Source of the DNA: DASSUW01 sp963811895
GTDB lineage: Bacteria; Actinomycetota; Thermoleophilia; Solirubrobacterales; Solirubrobacteraceae
Assembly (NCBI GenBank): GCA_963811895.1
Contig: CAWETE010000004.1
Location: 310,001 to 374,000, forward strand
DNA length: 64,000 nucleotides
Direction: 5' to 3'
How positions within the stretch are numbered: position 1 is the first letter of the stretch; every line of letters begins with the position of its first letter. The translations under genes were made by a program, and so were the position numbers. Below the pieces are notes generated by a model. The model did no database searches and was not told the DNA's origin. It saw only the letters and a list, made by a program, of their open reading frames with translations. Shown here in pieces: positions 17,474 to 26,500 of the stretch.

Positions 17474-18682
17474 TCATCTCGCCTCTGCCGCGAGGCGGGT
17501 CGGAAATGCGCGATCGGCCTCCGAGACCACGAGGGCGATCGCGCCCAGCACTTGTGCTCGCTCCCCGAGCACGCCCGCCACGACGCCGGCGGCATCCGCC
17601 GCCGACGGCAGTGCGCCGCGCGCGATCGACTCGCGCACGCCGTCCAGCAGCAGGTCACCCGCCGCCGCCAGGTCGCCGCCCACAACGAGAAGCTCGGGAT
17701 TGAGCACGTTGAGCAGCATCGAGACGGCCTGACCGATCGCGCGACCGGCGTCGGCGATCACTCGCCGGCAACCGAGGTCGCCCGCGCGGGCGAGGTCCAG
17801 CATCCGTGCCACGGTCACGTCCTCGCCGTGGCTGCGGCGCAGCAGCTCGACCAGCGCGCCGGTCGCCGCGAGCGTCTCCAGACACCCGCGGTTGCCGCAC
17901 CGGCACACCATTCCCTCCGGGTCGACGAGCAGGTGTCCCAGCTCGCCCGCCAGCCCGGAGCTGCCGCGGTACAGGCGGCCGTTGAGGATCAGGCCCGCGC
18001 CGATCCCTGAGGCCACCTTGAGGTACACCATGTCGCTCGCGTCGCGAGCGGCGCCGAACGCGGCCTCGGCGAGGGCGCCGAGGTTCGCGTCGTTGTCGAC
18101 GAGGATCGGGACCTCCAGCCGGCTGCGCATGGCGGCCACCGCCGGCACGCCGACCCAGCCGGGCAGGATCGCGCCCGAGCCGACCACGCCGTCCTCCTGG
18201 CGGATCGGTCCGGGCAGGCCCATCCCCGCCCCGATCACCTGACCGGCGTCGATGCCCGCCTCGGCCAGCAGCTCGACCACCAGCTCCGCCGCCGCGTCGA
18301 GACCCTCTTCGGCGGCGTGGTCGGTGTCGAGCGGCACCGCGCGCTCGGCCAGGATCCGCGAGCTCAGGTCCGAGACCGCGACGCGCAGGTGGCTGTGCCC
18401 GAAGTCGATGCCGACGGCGGCGCCGGCCGACGAGTCGAACGAGAGCAGGATCGGCGGCCGCCCGCCCTGGGTGCCGTGCGCGGCCCCGAGCTCCGCACGC
18501 TCGACGATCAGCCCGTCGGCCTGCAGATCGGACACGAGGCTCGACACGGTCGAGCGCGAAAGGCCCGTGCGGCGCGCGATCTCGGCACGCGAGATCAGCC
18601 CCTGATCGCGGAGCGCGTGGATGACGCGCAGGCGATTGAGGCGGCGCAGCGATTCGAGGGAACCGGCTCGACCCGAGGCCAT
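17474..18682 (-). CDS. ROK-family transcriptional repressor of the sugar operon
   Basis: 402 aa. N-terminal winged helix (ISRAEIARRTGLSRSTVSSLV, residues about 30-50), then the ROK sugar-kinase fold with GIDFGHSHLRVAV, a catalytic-type VDNDANLGALAE and the zinc motif CRCGNRGCLE. XylR-like members repress sugar operons and release DNA on binding the sugar. It lies at the head of the transport operon, 35 nt before the binding-protein start, and faces two inverted-repeat sites at 18708-18734 and 18771-18797. Confidence 0.9.
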   Translation of the reverse strand: MASGRAGSLESLRRLNRLRVIHALRDQGLISRAEIARRTGLSRSTVSSLVSDLQADGLIVERAELGAAHGTQGGRPPILLSFDSSAGAAVGIDFGHSHLRVAVSDLSSRILAERAVPLDTDHAAEEGLDAAAELVVELLAEAGIDAGQVIGAGMGLPGPIRQEDGVVGSGAILPGWVGVPAVAAMRSRLEVPILVDNDANLGALAEAAFGAARDASDMVYLKVASGIGAGLILNGRLYRGSSGLAGELGHLLVDPEGMVCRCGNRGCLETLAATGALVELLRRSHGEDVTVARMLDLARAGDLGCRRVIADAGRAIGQAVSMLLNVLNPELLVVGGDLAAAGDLLLDGVRESIARGALPSAADAAGVVAGVLGERAQVLGAIALVVSEADRAFPTRLAAEAR

Positions 18683-18707
18683 GGCGCGGGTACTTGACCG
18701 GATCCCG

Positions 18708-18734
18708 GTTCGTTTGTCAAGGCTTCGAACGAAC
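18708..18734. promoter_or_regulatory. Candidate ROK operator 1
   Basis: The perfect inverted repeat GTTCGTT - 13 nt - AACGAAC lies 26 nt upstream of the ROK gene start. The same arm length and 13-nt spacer recur at the second ROK gene (30910-30938). Confidence 0.6.
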
Positions 18735-18770
18735 TTCAGGGTTCCTAGCCGACTTTTGTGCTTTTGTTGG

Positions 18771-18797
18771 CTTCGTTTGTCTTCCGGCCGAATAAAC
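18771..18797. promoter_or_regulatory. Candidate ROK operator 2
   Basis: CTTCGTT - 13 nt - AATAAAC, a degenerate copy of the site at 18708. The 10-mer TTCGTTTGTC is repeated exactly 63 bp apart, about six helical turns, so both sites face the same side of the helix. Confidence 0.5.
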
Positions 18798-18886
18798 CCC
18801 TGACGCCCGGCCTACGACCTGGGGCGGATCTGTCCGGGGGCTACCCCCATCGATGACTTTCGGGGCCGCTGGGAGTCTTAGGGTCA

Positions 18887-19864
18887 ATGTCTGTCTCCTC
18901 CCCACTCGCCCTCGAGGCCTCCGGCCTCGTCAAGTCGTTCGGCGAGGTCCGTGCCGTGGACGGCGTCGACCTGGCCGTGCGCAGCGGCTCGGTCTACGGC
19001 GTGCTCGGCCCGAACGGCGCCGGCAAGACCACCACGATCCGAATGCTGGCCACGCTCCTGCGCCCGGACGCCGGCACCGCGCAGGTGCTCGGCCACGACA
19101 TCGTGCGCGAGGCCGACACGGTGCGCAGCCTGGTCAGCCTCACCGGCCAGATGGCGTCGGTCGACGAGGACCTGACCGGCCGCGAGAACCTGATCCTGCT
19201 CGGCCGGCTGCTCGGGCTGCGTCGCGCCGGCGCGAAGACCCGCGCGAGCGAGCTGCTCGAGGCGTTCGACCTCGACGAGGCCGCCACGCGGCTCGTCAAG
19301 AACTACTCGGGCGGCATGCGGCGCCGGCTCGACATCGCCGCCAGCCTCGTGGTCACCCCCGAGGTGATGTTCCTCGACGAGCCGACGACCGGCCTGGACC
19401 CGCGCTCGCGCAACCAGGTCTGGGACATCGTCCGCTCGCTGGCGGCCGCCGGCACCACGATCCTGCTCTGCACGCAGTACCTCGACGAGGCCGACCAGCT
19501 GGCCGACGGCATCGCCGTGATCGACCACGGCCGCGTGATCGCCGAGGGCACGCCGGCCCAGCTCAAGGCGTCGGTCGGCGGCGGAGCGCTGCACGTGCGG
19601 CTGCTCGACCCCGAGCAGCGCGGCGACGCCGAGCGCGTGCTCCGCTCGGAGCTCGGCACCGTCCATCTCGAGCCCGACCCCGCGGCGCTGTCCTCGCCCT
19701 GCTCGGACGCGGACCGGGCCGCCGAGGCGGTCGCGGAGCTCGCGCGCTCGGGCGTGCGCATCGCCGGCTTCACGCTCGGCCAGCCGAGCCTCGACGAGGT
19801 CTTCCTCGCGCTCACGGGCCACACGGCCGAGGAGGAGGACGCGGTGCAGGAGGAGGCGGCATGA
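18887..19864 (+). CDS. DrrA-type ABC exporter ATP-binding protein
   Basis: 325 aa. Walker A GPNGAGKTTT at about residues 42-51, signature YSGGMRRRLDIAASL, Walker B VMFLDEPTTGLDPRSR and switch His position replaced by Gln in CTQYLDEADQLAD, which is standard for the daunorubicin-resistance (DrrA) subfamily. A C-terminal regulatory extension follows. Together with the permease at 19861 it forms a drug or lipid exporter. ATG 18887 starts MSVSSPLALEASGLVKSFG. The stop overlaps the permease ATG (ATGA). Confidence 0.88.
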   Translation: MSVSSPLALEASGLVKSFGEVRAVDGVDLAVRSGSVYGVLGPNGAGKTTTIRMLATLLRPDAGTAQVLGHDIVREADTVRSLVSLTGQMASVDEDLTGRENLILLGRLLGLRRAGAKTRASELLEAFDLDEAATRLVKNYSGGMRRRLDIAASLVVTPEVMFLDEPTTGLDPRSRNQVWDIVRSLAAAGTTILLCTQYLDEADQLADGIAVIDHGRVIAEGTPAQLKASVGGGALHVRLLDPEQRGDAERVLRSELGTVHLEPDPAALSSPCSDADRAAEAVAELARSGVRIAGFTLGQPSLDEVFLALTGHTAEEEDAVQEEAA

Positions 19865-20676
19865 CCACCGACTCCGTGGCGCTGCAGAAGGCGCTCGCCT
19901 CCACTCCGCGCCCGCCCCGCGCGAGCGCGGTCTCCGCCGCGCTCACCTTCGGCTGGCGCGGCATGCTCAAGGTCAAGCACGTGCCCGAGCAGCTGCTCGA
20001 CGTGACCATCACGCCGGTGATGTTCGTCGTGATGTTCACGTACCTGTTCGGCGGCGCGATCGCCGGCTCGACGGCCGCGTACCTGGACTACATCCTCCCC
20101 GGCATCCTCGTGATGTCGGTGCTCTTCACGACCGTCTACTCGGGCGTCGCGCTCAACACGGACCTGACGAAGGGCGTGGTCGACCGCTTCCGCTCGCTGC
20201 CGATCTGGCGGCCCGGCGCCGCTGGTCGGCGCGCTGCTGGGCGACAGCGTGCGCTACCTGGTGGCCGGCACGGTGATCGTCGTGCTCGGCGTGATCCTCG
20301 GCTTCCGGCCCGACGCCGGGCTGCCGGCGTGGTCGCCGCGCTCGCCCTGACCATCGTGTTCGCCTTCGGCCTCTCGTGGGTGTTCACGACGCTCGGCCTG
20401 CTGCTGCGCTCGCCCAACGCGGTGATGAACGCCGGCTTCATGGCGATCTTCCCGCTGACCTTCCTCAGCAACGTGTTCGTCGATCCCACGACGCTGCCGG
20501 CCGCGCTCGAGTGGTTCGTCGGCGTGAACCCGATCTCGATCCTGGCCGACGCCTCGCGCGGGCTGATGGACGGCAACGCCGATGCGACCGACATCCTCAT
20601 CTCGCTCGGCGTCGCGGCGGCGCTGACCGCGATCTTCCTGCCGCTGACGACGAGGCTCTACCGCAGCCGGAGCTGA
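19861..20676 (+). CDS. DrrB-type ABC exporter permease with two compensating frameshifts
   Basis: 271 codons. Both ends fit ABC-2 permeases: LDYILPGILVMSVLF early, and FLSNVFVDPTTLP and FVGVNPISILADASRG late. Between about 20212 and 20329 the frame reads Arg/Gly-rich nonsense, while the next frame gives a proper membrane segment (APLVGALLGDSVRYLVAGTV). An extra C in the CCC at 20212-20214 and a missing G near 20328 restore the family sequence. ATG 19861 overlaps the ATPase stop. The stop shares its A with the next ATG (TGATG). Confidence 0.8.
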   Translation: MTTDSVALQKALASTPRPPRASAVSAALTFGWRGMLKVKHVPEQLLDVTITPVMFVVMFTYLFGGAIAGSTAAYLDYILPGILVMSVLFTTVYSGVALNTDLTKGVVDRFRSLPIWRPGAAGRRAAGRQRALPGGRHGDRRARRDPRLPARRRAAGVVAALALTIVFAFGLSWVFTTLGLLLRSPNAVMNAGFMAIFPLTFLSNVFVDPTTLPAALEWFVGVNPISILADASRGLMDGNADATDILISLGVAAALTAIFLPLTTRLYRSRS

Positions 20677-21026
20677 TGGCCAACACCTACACCCTCAACG
20701 AGCGCGCGGTGGAGCGCGCCCGGGAGCTGATCGAGGCGCGCCAGTACGTGCTCGACAGCGACTGGGGCGAGCTCCAGCCGCGCGCCGCCGAGGAGAACGC
20801 CTTCCTCGAGAAGCACTCGTGGGACGAGTACGGCGCGTGGCACCTCGGGTTGACCGACGGGGCGAGCGACGAGACGAAGGCGCGCTACGGGTTCGTCTTC
20901 GGCGACTTCCGGCGCGTGCACCGCTCGGGGATCATCGCCTGCCACTACCGGGCGGCCGAGTGGCGGCACAAGGAGATCGAGCTGGCCGCGCACGAGCTGC
21001 TGCAGCTGCTCGACGGCACGGCATGA
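20676..21026 (+). CDS. Conserved hypothetical protein
   Basis: 116 aa starting MANTYTLNERAVERARELI. Soluble, with a conserved-looking core DEYGAWHLGLT and YGFVFGDFRRVHRSG, then a helical tail (HKEIELAAHELLQLLD). I know of similar uncharacterised actinobacterial proteins but no function. Start and stop codons overlap the exporter permease by one base, so it is co-translated with it and may be co-transcribed with the pyrophosphatase 8 nt downstream. Confidence 0.65.
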   Translation: MANTYTLNERAVERARELIEARQYVLDSDWGELQPRAAEENAFLEKHSWDEYGAWHLGLTDGASDETKARYGFVFGDFRRVHRSGIIACHYRAAEWRHKEIELAAHELLQLLDGTA

Positions 21027-21033
21027 TGCGCGC

Positions 21034-22662
21034 ATGGCGCGCGTCTATGTCACCGGGCACCGCAACCCGGACACGGACTCGATCGCCTCGGCGATCGGCT
21101 ATGCGGAGCTCAAGCGGCGGCTCGACCCGGACAACGAGTACGTCCCCGTCCGGCTGGGCGACCTGAACGCCCAGACGCGCTGGGTGCTCGAGCGCAGCGG
21201 CGCGCCGGAGCCCGAGCTGCTGCCGCACGTGCTCCTACGGGTCACCGACGTGATGCGCACGCGCTTCACGCTCGCCGGCCACCGCGATCCGGTCCGCGAG
21301 GTCGGCCTCCTCATGGCCCATGAGGACGTCGATCTCGTGGCGATCGTCGGCGACGACGGAGCGCTGGCCGGCGTCGTGACCGAGAGCGCGCTGGCGCGCC
21401 GCTACGTCCGGGAGTCGCGCGAGGCGTCGAGGCTCGACGCGCCGACCACGGTGAGCGCGATCACCGGCGTGCTCGAGGGGCGCCAGCTCGTCGGCGAGGG
21501 CGACCGCGAGGTCACGGGCCGCGTCTGGGTGCTGGCCATGGCGACCGAGTCGCTACCGCTCGGCTTCACGGCCGGCGACGTGGTGGTGGTCGGCGACCGG
21601 CCGGACGCGCAGCGGATCGCCATCGAGGTCGGCGTGGCGCTGCTCGTCACCAGCAACGGGACATCCCCGCCCGACGACGTGCTCGCCCTCGCCCGGGAGC
21701 GCGACACCGCGGTCGTCACGTCGCCGCTCGACAGCTATGTGACGAGCCGGATGATCACGCTGTCGGCCCCCTGCCGCGCGCTGATGGACACCGAGCCGCT
21801 GGTCGTGCGCCCCGACGACCTCGTGCTGGAGATCGCCGAGACCGTCAAGGACGTCGACTACCGCGCCGCCGTGGTGGTCGACGGCCGGCGGCGCCCCGTC
21901 GCCCTGGTCACCCGATCGGATCTCGTGAGCCCGGAGCCGCGCAAGGTGCTGCTCGTCGACCACGCCGAGCAGGCCCAGAGCGTCGTCGGCGTCGAGCACG
22001 CCGAGATCGTGGAGATCCTCGACCACCACCACATCGGCTCGATCGAGACGCGCATCCCGGTGAAGGCGACCTTCGACCCGGTCGGCTCGACGGCCACGCT
22101 GGTGATCGAGCGCTTCCGCCAGAGCGGCATGGAGCCCAGCCGCCCGGCCGCGACGCTCCTCCTCGGCGCCGTGCTGTCCGACACGGTGATCCTCAACTCC
22201 CCCACCACGACCGAGCGCGACCGGGCCGTCGTCGACTACCTGGCGCAGGTGCTCGCGGTCGACGCGACGGCGTTCGGGCGGGAGATGTTCGAGACCACGT
22301 CGGACCTCACGCGCGTGCCGGCCGAGGAGATCGTCGGCCGCGACGTCAAGGAGTACGACGCGAGCGGCGGGCAGACGCTGCGGATCGCCCAGGTGGAGAC
22401 CGTCGGCCGTGGCCTGGGCGAGCGCGCCGCCGAGCTGATGGACGCGCTCGAGGCGGCGCGCGCCCGCGAGGGCCTCGACCTCGCCGCGCTGATGGTCACG
22501 GACATCATGGGCCGCAGCAGCGACGTCTATCTGACCGGGGACCGGGCCGCCATCGCGCGCGCGTTCGGCGGGCGGGTGGACGGAGGGCGCGTGGCGCTGC
22601 CCGGCGTGATGAGCCGCAAGAAGCAGGTCGCGCCCGAGCTGCTCACCGCGTTGGCGGGCTGA
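21034..22662 (+). CDS. ppaC: CBS/DRTGG-containing manganese-dependent inorganic pyrophosphatase (family II)
   Basis: 542 aa, longer than the ~310-aa simple family II enzyme because a CBS-DRTGG-CBS regulatory insert sits between the halves of the DHH domain. The N-terminal motif GHRNPDTDS, then LLVDHAEQAQ and the DHHHIG motif supply metal ligands; the DHHA2 end includes SRKKQV. It hydrolyses pyrophosphate to phosphate in the cytoplasm, and the CBS insert normally binds adenine nucleotides. ATG 21034 begins right at MARVYVTGHRNPD. Its last 20 nt overlap the methyltransferase gene on the other strand. Confidence 0.9.
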   Translation: MARVYVTGHRNPDTDSIASAIGYAELKRRLDPDNEYVPVRLGDLNAQTRWVLERSGAPEPELLPHVLLRVTDVMRTRFTLAGHRDPVREVGLLMAHEDVDLVAIVGDDGALAGVVTESALARRYVRESREASRLDAPTTVSAITGVLEGRQLVGEGDREVTGRVWVLAMATESLPLGFTAGDVVVVGDRPDAQRIAIEVGVALLVTSNGTSPPDDVLALARERDTAVVTSPLDSYVTSRMITLSAPCRALMDTEPLVVRPDDLVLEIAETVKDVDYRAAVVVDGRRRPVALVTRSDLVSPEPRKVLLVDHAEQAQSVVGVEHAEIVEILDHHHIGSIETRIPVKATFDPVGSTATLVIERFRQSGMEPSRPAATLLLGAVLSDTVILNSPTTTERDRAVVDYLAQVLAVDATAFGREMFETTSDLTRVPAEEIVGRDVKEYDASGGQTLRIAQVETVGRGLGERAAELMDALEAARAREGLDLAALMVTDIMGRSSDVYLTGDRAAIARAFGGRVDGGRVALPGVMSRKKQVAPELLTALAG

Positions 22663-23423
22663 CCCCGGCCACCAGATAGCGGAAGCGGTTCTCGAACCGG
22701 TACGAGCCGTCGTCGCGGCGGAACGGCGCGGCCGCCTCCGCCACCCGGCGGCGGACCTCGGCCTCGCCGAGCCGCTCGAGGGCGCCGCCGGCGGCGTCCA
22801 CGAGGAAGGCGCGCTGCACGGCGGCGACGTCGGGGGCCTCGAACGGCACGTCGACGTCGCCCGCCTCGCGCGGCTCGAGCCCGGCGGCCCGCGCACGCCG
22901 CTCGAGCTCGCCGGGATCGCCGATCACGGGCCCGGCGGCCGACGGCCCGTCGCGCAGCACGTCCATGACCGCGAACAGGTCGCGGTGCTCCAGCGGCCCC
23001 CAGTTGCAGATGGCGACGACGCCGCCGGGGCGCACCACGCGCGCCGCCTCGGCCAGCGCGTCGACGTAGTCGGCCGCGAACTGCAGCGCGTTGACCGCGG
23101 TGGCGACGTCGAAGGCGCCGTCCTCCCACGGGAGCTGCTCCATCGGCCCGACGCGCAGGTCGGCGCCCGGGACGCCGGCGGCGGGCGATCTCGATCATGC
23201 CCTCGGCCGCGTCGATCCCCGCGACCTCGGCGCCGCGCCCGGCGGCCAGCGCGCACAGCTCGCCGCTGCCGCAGCCGATGTCGAGCACGCGCGTGCCGGG
23301 GCCGATCCCGGCGGCCTCGGCGAGCGCCTCGCGCGCGGGCGCGGCGAACGCGCCCCACTGCTCCGCCCAGCCCGCCGCCCGCGCACTCCACTCCGGCCCT
23401 TCGGTGCCCGCCGTCGTCGCCAC
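22643..23423 (-). CDS. SAM-dependent class I methyltransferase, one frameshift
   Basis: About 259 residues after repair. The N-terminal frame (GTG 23423) gives WSARAAGWAEQWGAFAAPAR and the SAM motif VLDIGCGSGELCALAA, then IDAAEGMIEIARRR. The rest (MEQLPWEDGAFDVATAVNAL, RVVRPGGVV) is in the next frame, so a 1-nt indel lies at about 23176-23187 in a GGC/GCG run. Both halves fit one Methyltransf_11 protein without gap. Substrate unknown. The start is only 13 nt from the divergent zinc-ribbon gene, with a TANNNT -10 (TAGGAT) 9 nt upstream. Confidence 0.8.
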
Positions 23424-23424
23424 C

Positions 23425-23437
23425 TAGACTGATCCTA
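23425..23437. promoter_or_regulatory. Back-to-back -10 elements of two leaderless genes
   Basis: Plus strand TAGACT at 23425-23430 ends 7 nt before the ATG at 23437. Minus strand TAGGAT (23437-23432) ends 9 nt before the GTG at 23423. The whole gap is 13 nt, so both transcripts must start at or next to the start codons. Confidence 0.5.
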
Positions 23438-23685
23438 TGGCGTTCGATCGCCGCCCCGAGCAGCTCATCGAGGAGCGGCGCGCCCGCTCCGGCCATCTGG
23501 CGACGGGCACCCTCGCCTGCCCGCTGTGCGACGCCCCGGTCGCGCTGGCGACCGGCTTCGCCGGCCCCGCCGATCCGCTCGGCTGCCCGTACTGCGACCA
23601 CAGCGGCGCGGTGCGCGACTTCCTCTCGCTCGAGGCGCCGTCGCGGCCCGCGCGCGTGGCCGTGCGCGTCATCCGGCGACGCTGA
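23437..23685 (+). CDS. Small zinc-ribbon protein
   Basis: 82 aa with two Cys pairs, ACPLCD and GCPYCDHS, spaced as in a zinc ribbon (about residues 28-55). The N-terminal helix is basic (RRPEQLIEERRARSG) and the C-terminus Arg-rich. A nucleic-acid or protein-binding role is possible. ATG 23437 is supported by a -10 exactly placed for a leaderless mRNA. The last 17 nt overlap the oppositely oriented oxidoreductase gene. Confidence 0.65.
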   Translation: MAFDRRPEQLIEERRARSGHLATGTLACPLCDAPVALATGFAGPADPLGCPYCDHSGAVRDFLSLEAPSRPARVAVRVIRRR

Positions 23686-24613
23686 CCGGCGCGCCGAGCG
23701 CGGCCGACTCGACCGCCGCGTGGCACATGGCGAGGCTCTTGAGGTTGTCGTGGCACTCGCCCTGCGGCGTGGCGCCGGTGCGGACGGCGGCGACGAAGTC
23801 GGCCAACGCGCCCTCGATCCCGTGGAAGCGCTCCGGGTCGCGATGCGCCTCCTCGCCGTCCCAGATGGCGATCCCGCCCTCGCCGATCGCCCGCCACCAG
23901 CCGGTCCACGACGTCTCGTCGCGCGGCGCCGCCCAGTTGCCGACGAACGAGAAGCGCAGGTCGCCGCTCATGCGGAAGACGGCGGCCGCGGCCGCCGGGC
24001 CCGCGTACCAGCTCCACGGCGGGCTGTAGGAGTCGCAGTAGACCGACAGCGGGTCCTCGCCGGAGAGCGCGCGCGCGGCGTCGAAGAGGTGGATGGCCAT
24101 GTCGAGCAGCAGCGGCTGCGGGAAGGCGAACAGGAACTCGGCCGCCGCGTCGCGGTGGTTGCGGTGGAACTCGCAGGTGAGGCTGGAGAGCGTCCCGAGG
24201 GCGGCCACCTCGTCGCGGTAGGCCTGCAGCTCCGGCAGGTAGCGCCGGTTCTGGCTGACCATCAGCAGCTTCCCGGCGCGATCGGCCGCGGCGATCATCT
24301 CGTGCGCCTCGGCCATCGACGTGGCCAGCGGCTTCTCGGTCAGCACGTGCGCGCCGTGCTCAAGCGCCGCGAGCGCGACGTCATGGTGCGCGGCCGGCGG
24401 CGTGACGTTGACCACGATGTCGGGCTCGTGCTCGCGCAGCATCGGCTCGAGCTCGCGACCGGCCGGGACCTTCACGCCCAGATCGGCGGCCGCCGCCTCC
24501 ACACGCGAGGGCTCGAGGTCGACCCAGCCGACGATCTCGGTGTCGGGGCTCTCGATCAGCTCGCGCGCCCAGTACGGCCCCAGCGCGCCCGCGCCGGCGA
24601 GAACCGCCCTCAC
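23669..24613 (-). CDS. Gfo/Idh/MocA-family oxidoreductase, last gene of the sugar operon
   Basis: 314 aa. Rossmann motif AGAGALGPYWA near the N-terminus, TEKPLA signature, then a C-terminal alpha/beta domain with SQNRRYLPE. It should oxidise or epimerise a sugar or sugar-acid with NAD(P). GTG 24613 overlaps the ThuA stop (GTGA), so it ends the seven-gene leftward operon. Distinct from the paralogue at 13330. Confidence 0.85.
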   Translation of the reverse strand: MRAVLAGAGALGPYWARELIESPDTEIVGWVDLEPSRVEAAAADLGVKVPAGRELEPMLREHEPDIVVNVTPPAAHHDVALAALEHGAHVLTEKPLATSMAEAHEMIAAADRAGKLLMVSQNRRYLPELQAYRDEVAALGTLSSLTCEFHRNHRDAAAEFLFAFPQPLLLDMAIHLFDAARALSGEDPLSVYCDSYSPPWSWYAGPAAAAAVFRMSGDLRFSFVGNWAAPRDETSWTGWWRAIGEGGIAIWDGEEAHRDPERFHGIEGALADFVAAVRTGATPQGECHDNLKSLAMCHAAVESAALGAPVSVAG

Positions 24614-25269
24614 TCGCCCGCCGCCCACCGCACGGCGTTGGCGATCACGCGCTGCACGTCGGGGTGGTGGTAGACGGGGTAGTCCTGGTCGCCGGGGCTG
24701 AAGTAGAAGATCCGGCCGCGACCACGGCGGAAGCAGCAGCCGCCGCGGAACACCTCGCCGCCTTCGAACGAGCTGATGAAGACCAGCTCGTCGGGCGCCG
24801 GGATGTCGAACACCTCGCCGTACATCTCCTGCGCCTCGATGACGATCGGCTGCGGGACGCCCTGTGCAATGGGGTGCCCCGAGTCGACCGTCCACACCAG
24901 CTCGCGCTCGCCCGCGTTGCGCCACTGGAGGCTGCACGAGGTGCCGAGCAGGCGCTGGAAGATCTTCGAGTAGTGGCCGGAGTGCAGGACGACGAGCCCC
25001 ATGCCGCCCAGCACCGCCTCGTGCACGCGGTCGACGACCTCGTCGGCGACCTGGTCGTGCGCCGCGTGGCCCCACCAGGTCAGCACGTCGGTGCTCTCGA
25101 GCACCTCGGCGGGCAGGCCGTGCTCGGGCTGCTCGAGCGTCGCCGTGCGGACGGTCCCGAGGTCGGCGAGCGCGGCGGCGAGGGCGCCGTGGATGCCGTC
25201 GGGGTAGATCGCGCGCACGTGGTCCTCCGTGCGCTCGTGCACGTTCTCGTTCCAGATCGTCACGTTCAT
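24610..25269 (-). CDS. ThuA-domain protein (trehalose-utilisation type)
   Basis: 219 aa, a class I glutamine amidotransferase-like fold: VTIWNENVHERTEDHV at the start, LTWWGHAAHDQV, and GMGLVVLHSGHYSK, where a His-Ser pair replaces the amidotransferase Cys. The end (YHHPDVQRVIANAVRWA) is typical of ThuA. ThuA proteins occur in disaccharide uptake/oxidation operons next to Gfo/Idh/MocA enzymes; their reaction is not settled. ATG 25269 overlaps the glycosidase TGA. Confidence 0.85.
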   Translation of the reverse strand: MNVTIWNENVHERTEDHVRAIYPDGIHGALAAALADLGTVRTATLEQPEHGLPAEVLESTDVLTWWGHAAHDQVADEVVDRVHEAVLGGMGLVVLHSGHYSKIFQRLLGTSCSLQWRNAGERELVWTVDSGHPIAQGVPQPIVIEAQEMYGEVFDIPAPDELVFISSFEGGEVFRGGCCFRRGRGRIFYFSPGDQDYPVYHHPDVQRVIANAVRWAAGE

Positions 25270-26500
25270 GCGCTCAGGATGTCGGTCACGACGGCGGCAG
25301 TCCACGAGAACTCGGTGGCGCCGAGGCCGTCACCCGTCACGGGGTCGAAGTACTCGCGCATCCCGGAGCGCCCCACCAGGTCGACGGTGGCGCGCTCGAG
25401 CCCGGCCGCCTGCCCGTCGAGGCCTTGGAGGCGCAGGCCGCGGGCGAGCAGCCAGTTGAGGTTCGCCCAGACCGGCCCGCGCCAGTAGCGGCGGCGGTCG
25501 AACTCGGAGCCGAGCAGGTCGGAGGAGGCCACGCCGATCCCGGCGCCGGAGCGGAAGTGCGGCGAGCGCAGCTCGGCCGCGACGGCATCGCGCACCGCGG
25601 CCGGCAGGTCCGGATCCAGGAGCGGGCCGAGGCCGAGGATCGTGCGCGGCTCGACGAGCCGCCCGGCGATCAGGTCGCGTGGCCGGAAGCGCTCGCCGTC
25701 CCACAGCCGCTCCAGCAGCGCTGCGTGGATGGCCGCCGCCGACTCGCGGAACGGCCCCGCGTCCTCGCCGATCCGCTGCGAGATCTCCACCAGCGCGTGC
25801 GTCGACCACAGCCAGATCGCGTTGAACAGCGGGTCCTCGATCAGGAAGGCGCGCTCGCCGTCGTCGGCGTAGCCGGCGTCGCGGTACGTGCCGGCGAGGT
25901 GGACGAAGCGGTCGTAGGCGGCGTCGCTCGGGCGCTCGCTCGGGTCGACGTGGCGACGGTCCTGCCGCTCGTACGGCTCGACGCCGCCCGCCGGCAGCTC
26001 GACGGCCGCCAGCGGCGCGTCCCACGCCGGGCTGTCGTCGAGCCCGGACTCCCACGGATGGACGATCGCCGCCAGCCCCGAGCCGCCCGCGTCGCGTCGC
26101 GTGGCGAGATAGGCGTGCTGCGCCGCCAAGCGCGGATACACACGACGTAGGAAGTCGTCGCCCGCCCCGCGCTGGCGACCTCGAGCGCCGCGCGCGCGTG
26201 GAGCGGGGGCTGCGTGATCCCCGAGGTGGGGCGGCCCCAGAAGGACGGCCCGGGGAAGTACGCGTCCTCGGGGACGTCCGGGTGGAAGACGATGTGCGGC
26301 ACGCGGCCGTCCTCCCACTGGCCGGCCAGCAGCGACTCGAGCTCGGTCGCCGCCCGCACGGGATCCAGCCACGACCACCCGATCGCGATGTAGGCCGCGT
26401 CCCAGCCCCACTGGTGCGGGTACTGGCGGCGCGACGGCACCGTCGAGCCGCCCGTCCAGTTGGCCGTCAGCACCGCCTCGGCGGCCTCCGCCAGCGTCAT
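25266..26500 (-). CDS. MGH1-type (GH63-clan) glycosidase, one frameshift
   Basis: About 411 residues after repair, an (alpha/alpha)6 barrel. The first part (ATG 26500) has YPHQWGWDAAY, whose Asp is the usual acid residue, and FFGRP-like SFWGRP. The second part (DDFLRRVYPRLAAQH to the end, with YWRGPVWANLNW and TEFSWTAA) is in the next frame; the break lies at about 26158-26172 in a GCGGGGCGGGCG run. Family members hydrolyse glucosyl- or mannosyl-glycosides such as mannosylglycerate. No signal peptide, so it acts on imported substrate. ATGA overlap with the upstream permease. Confidence 0.8.
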
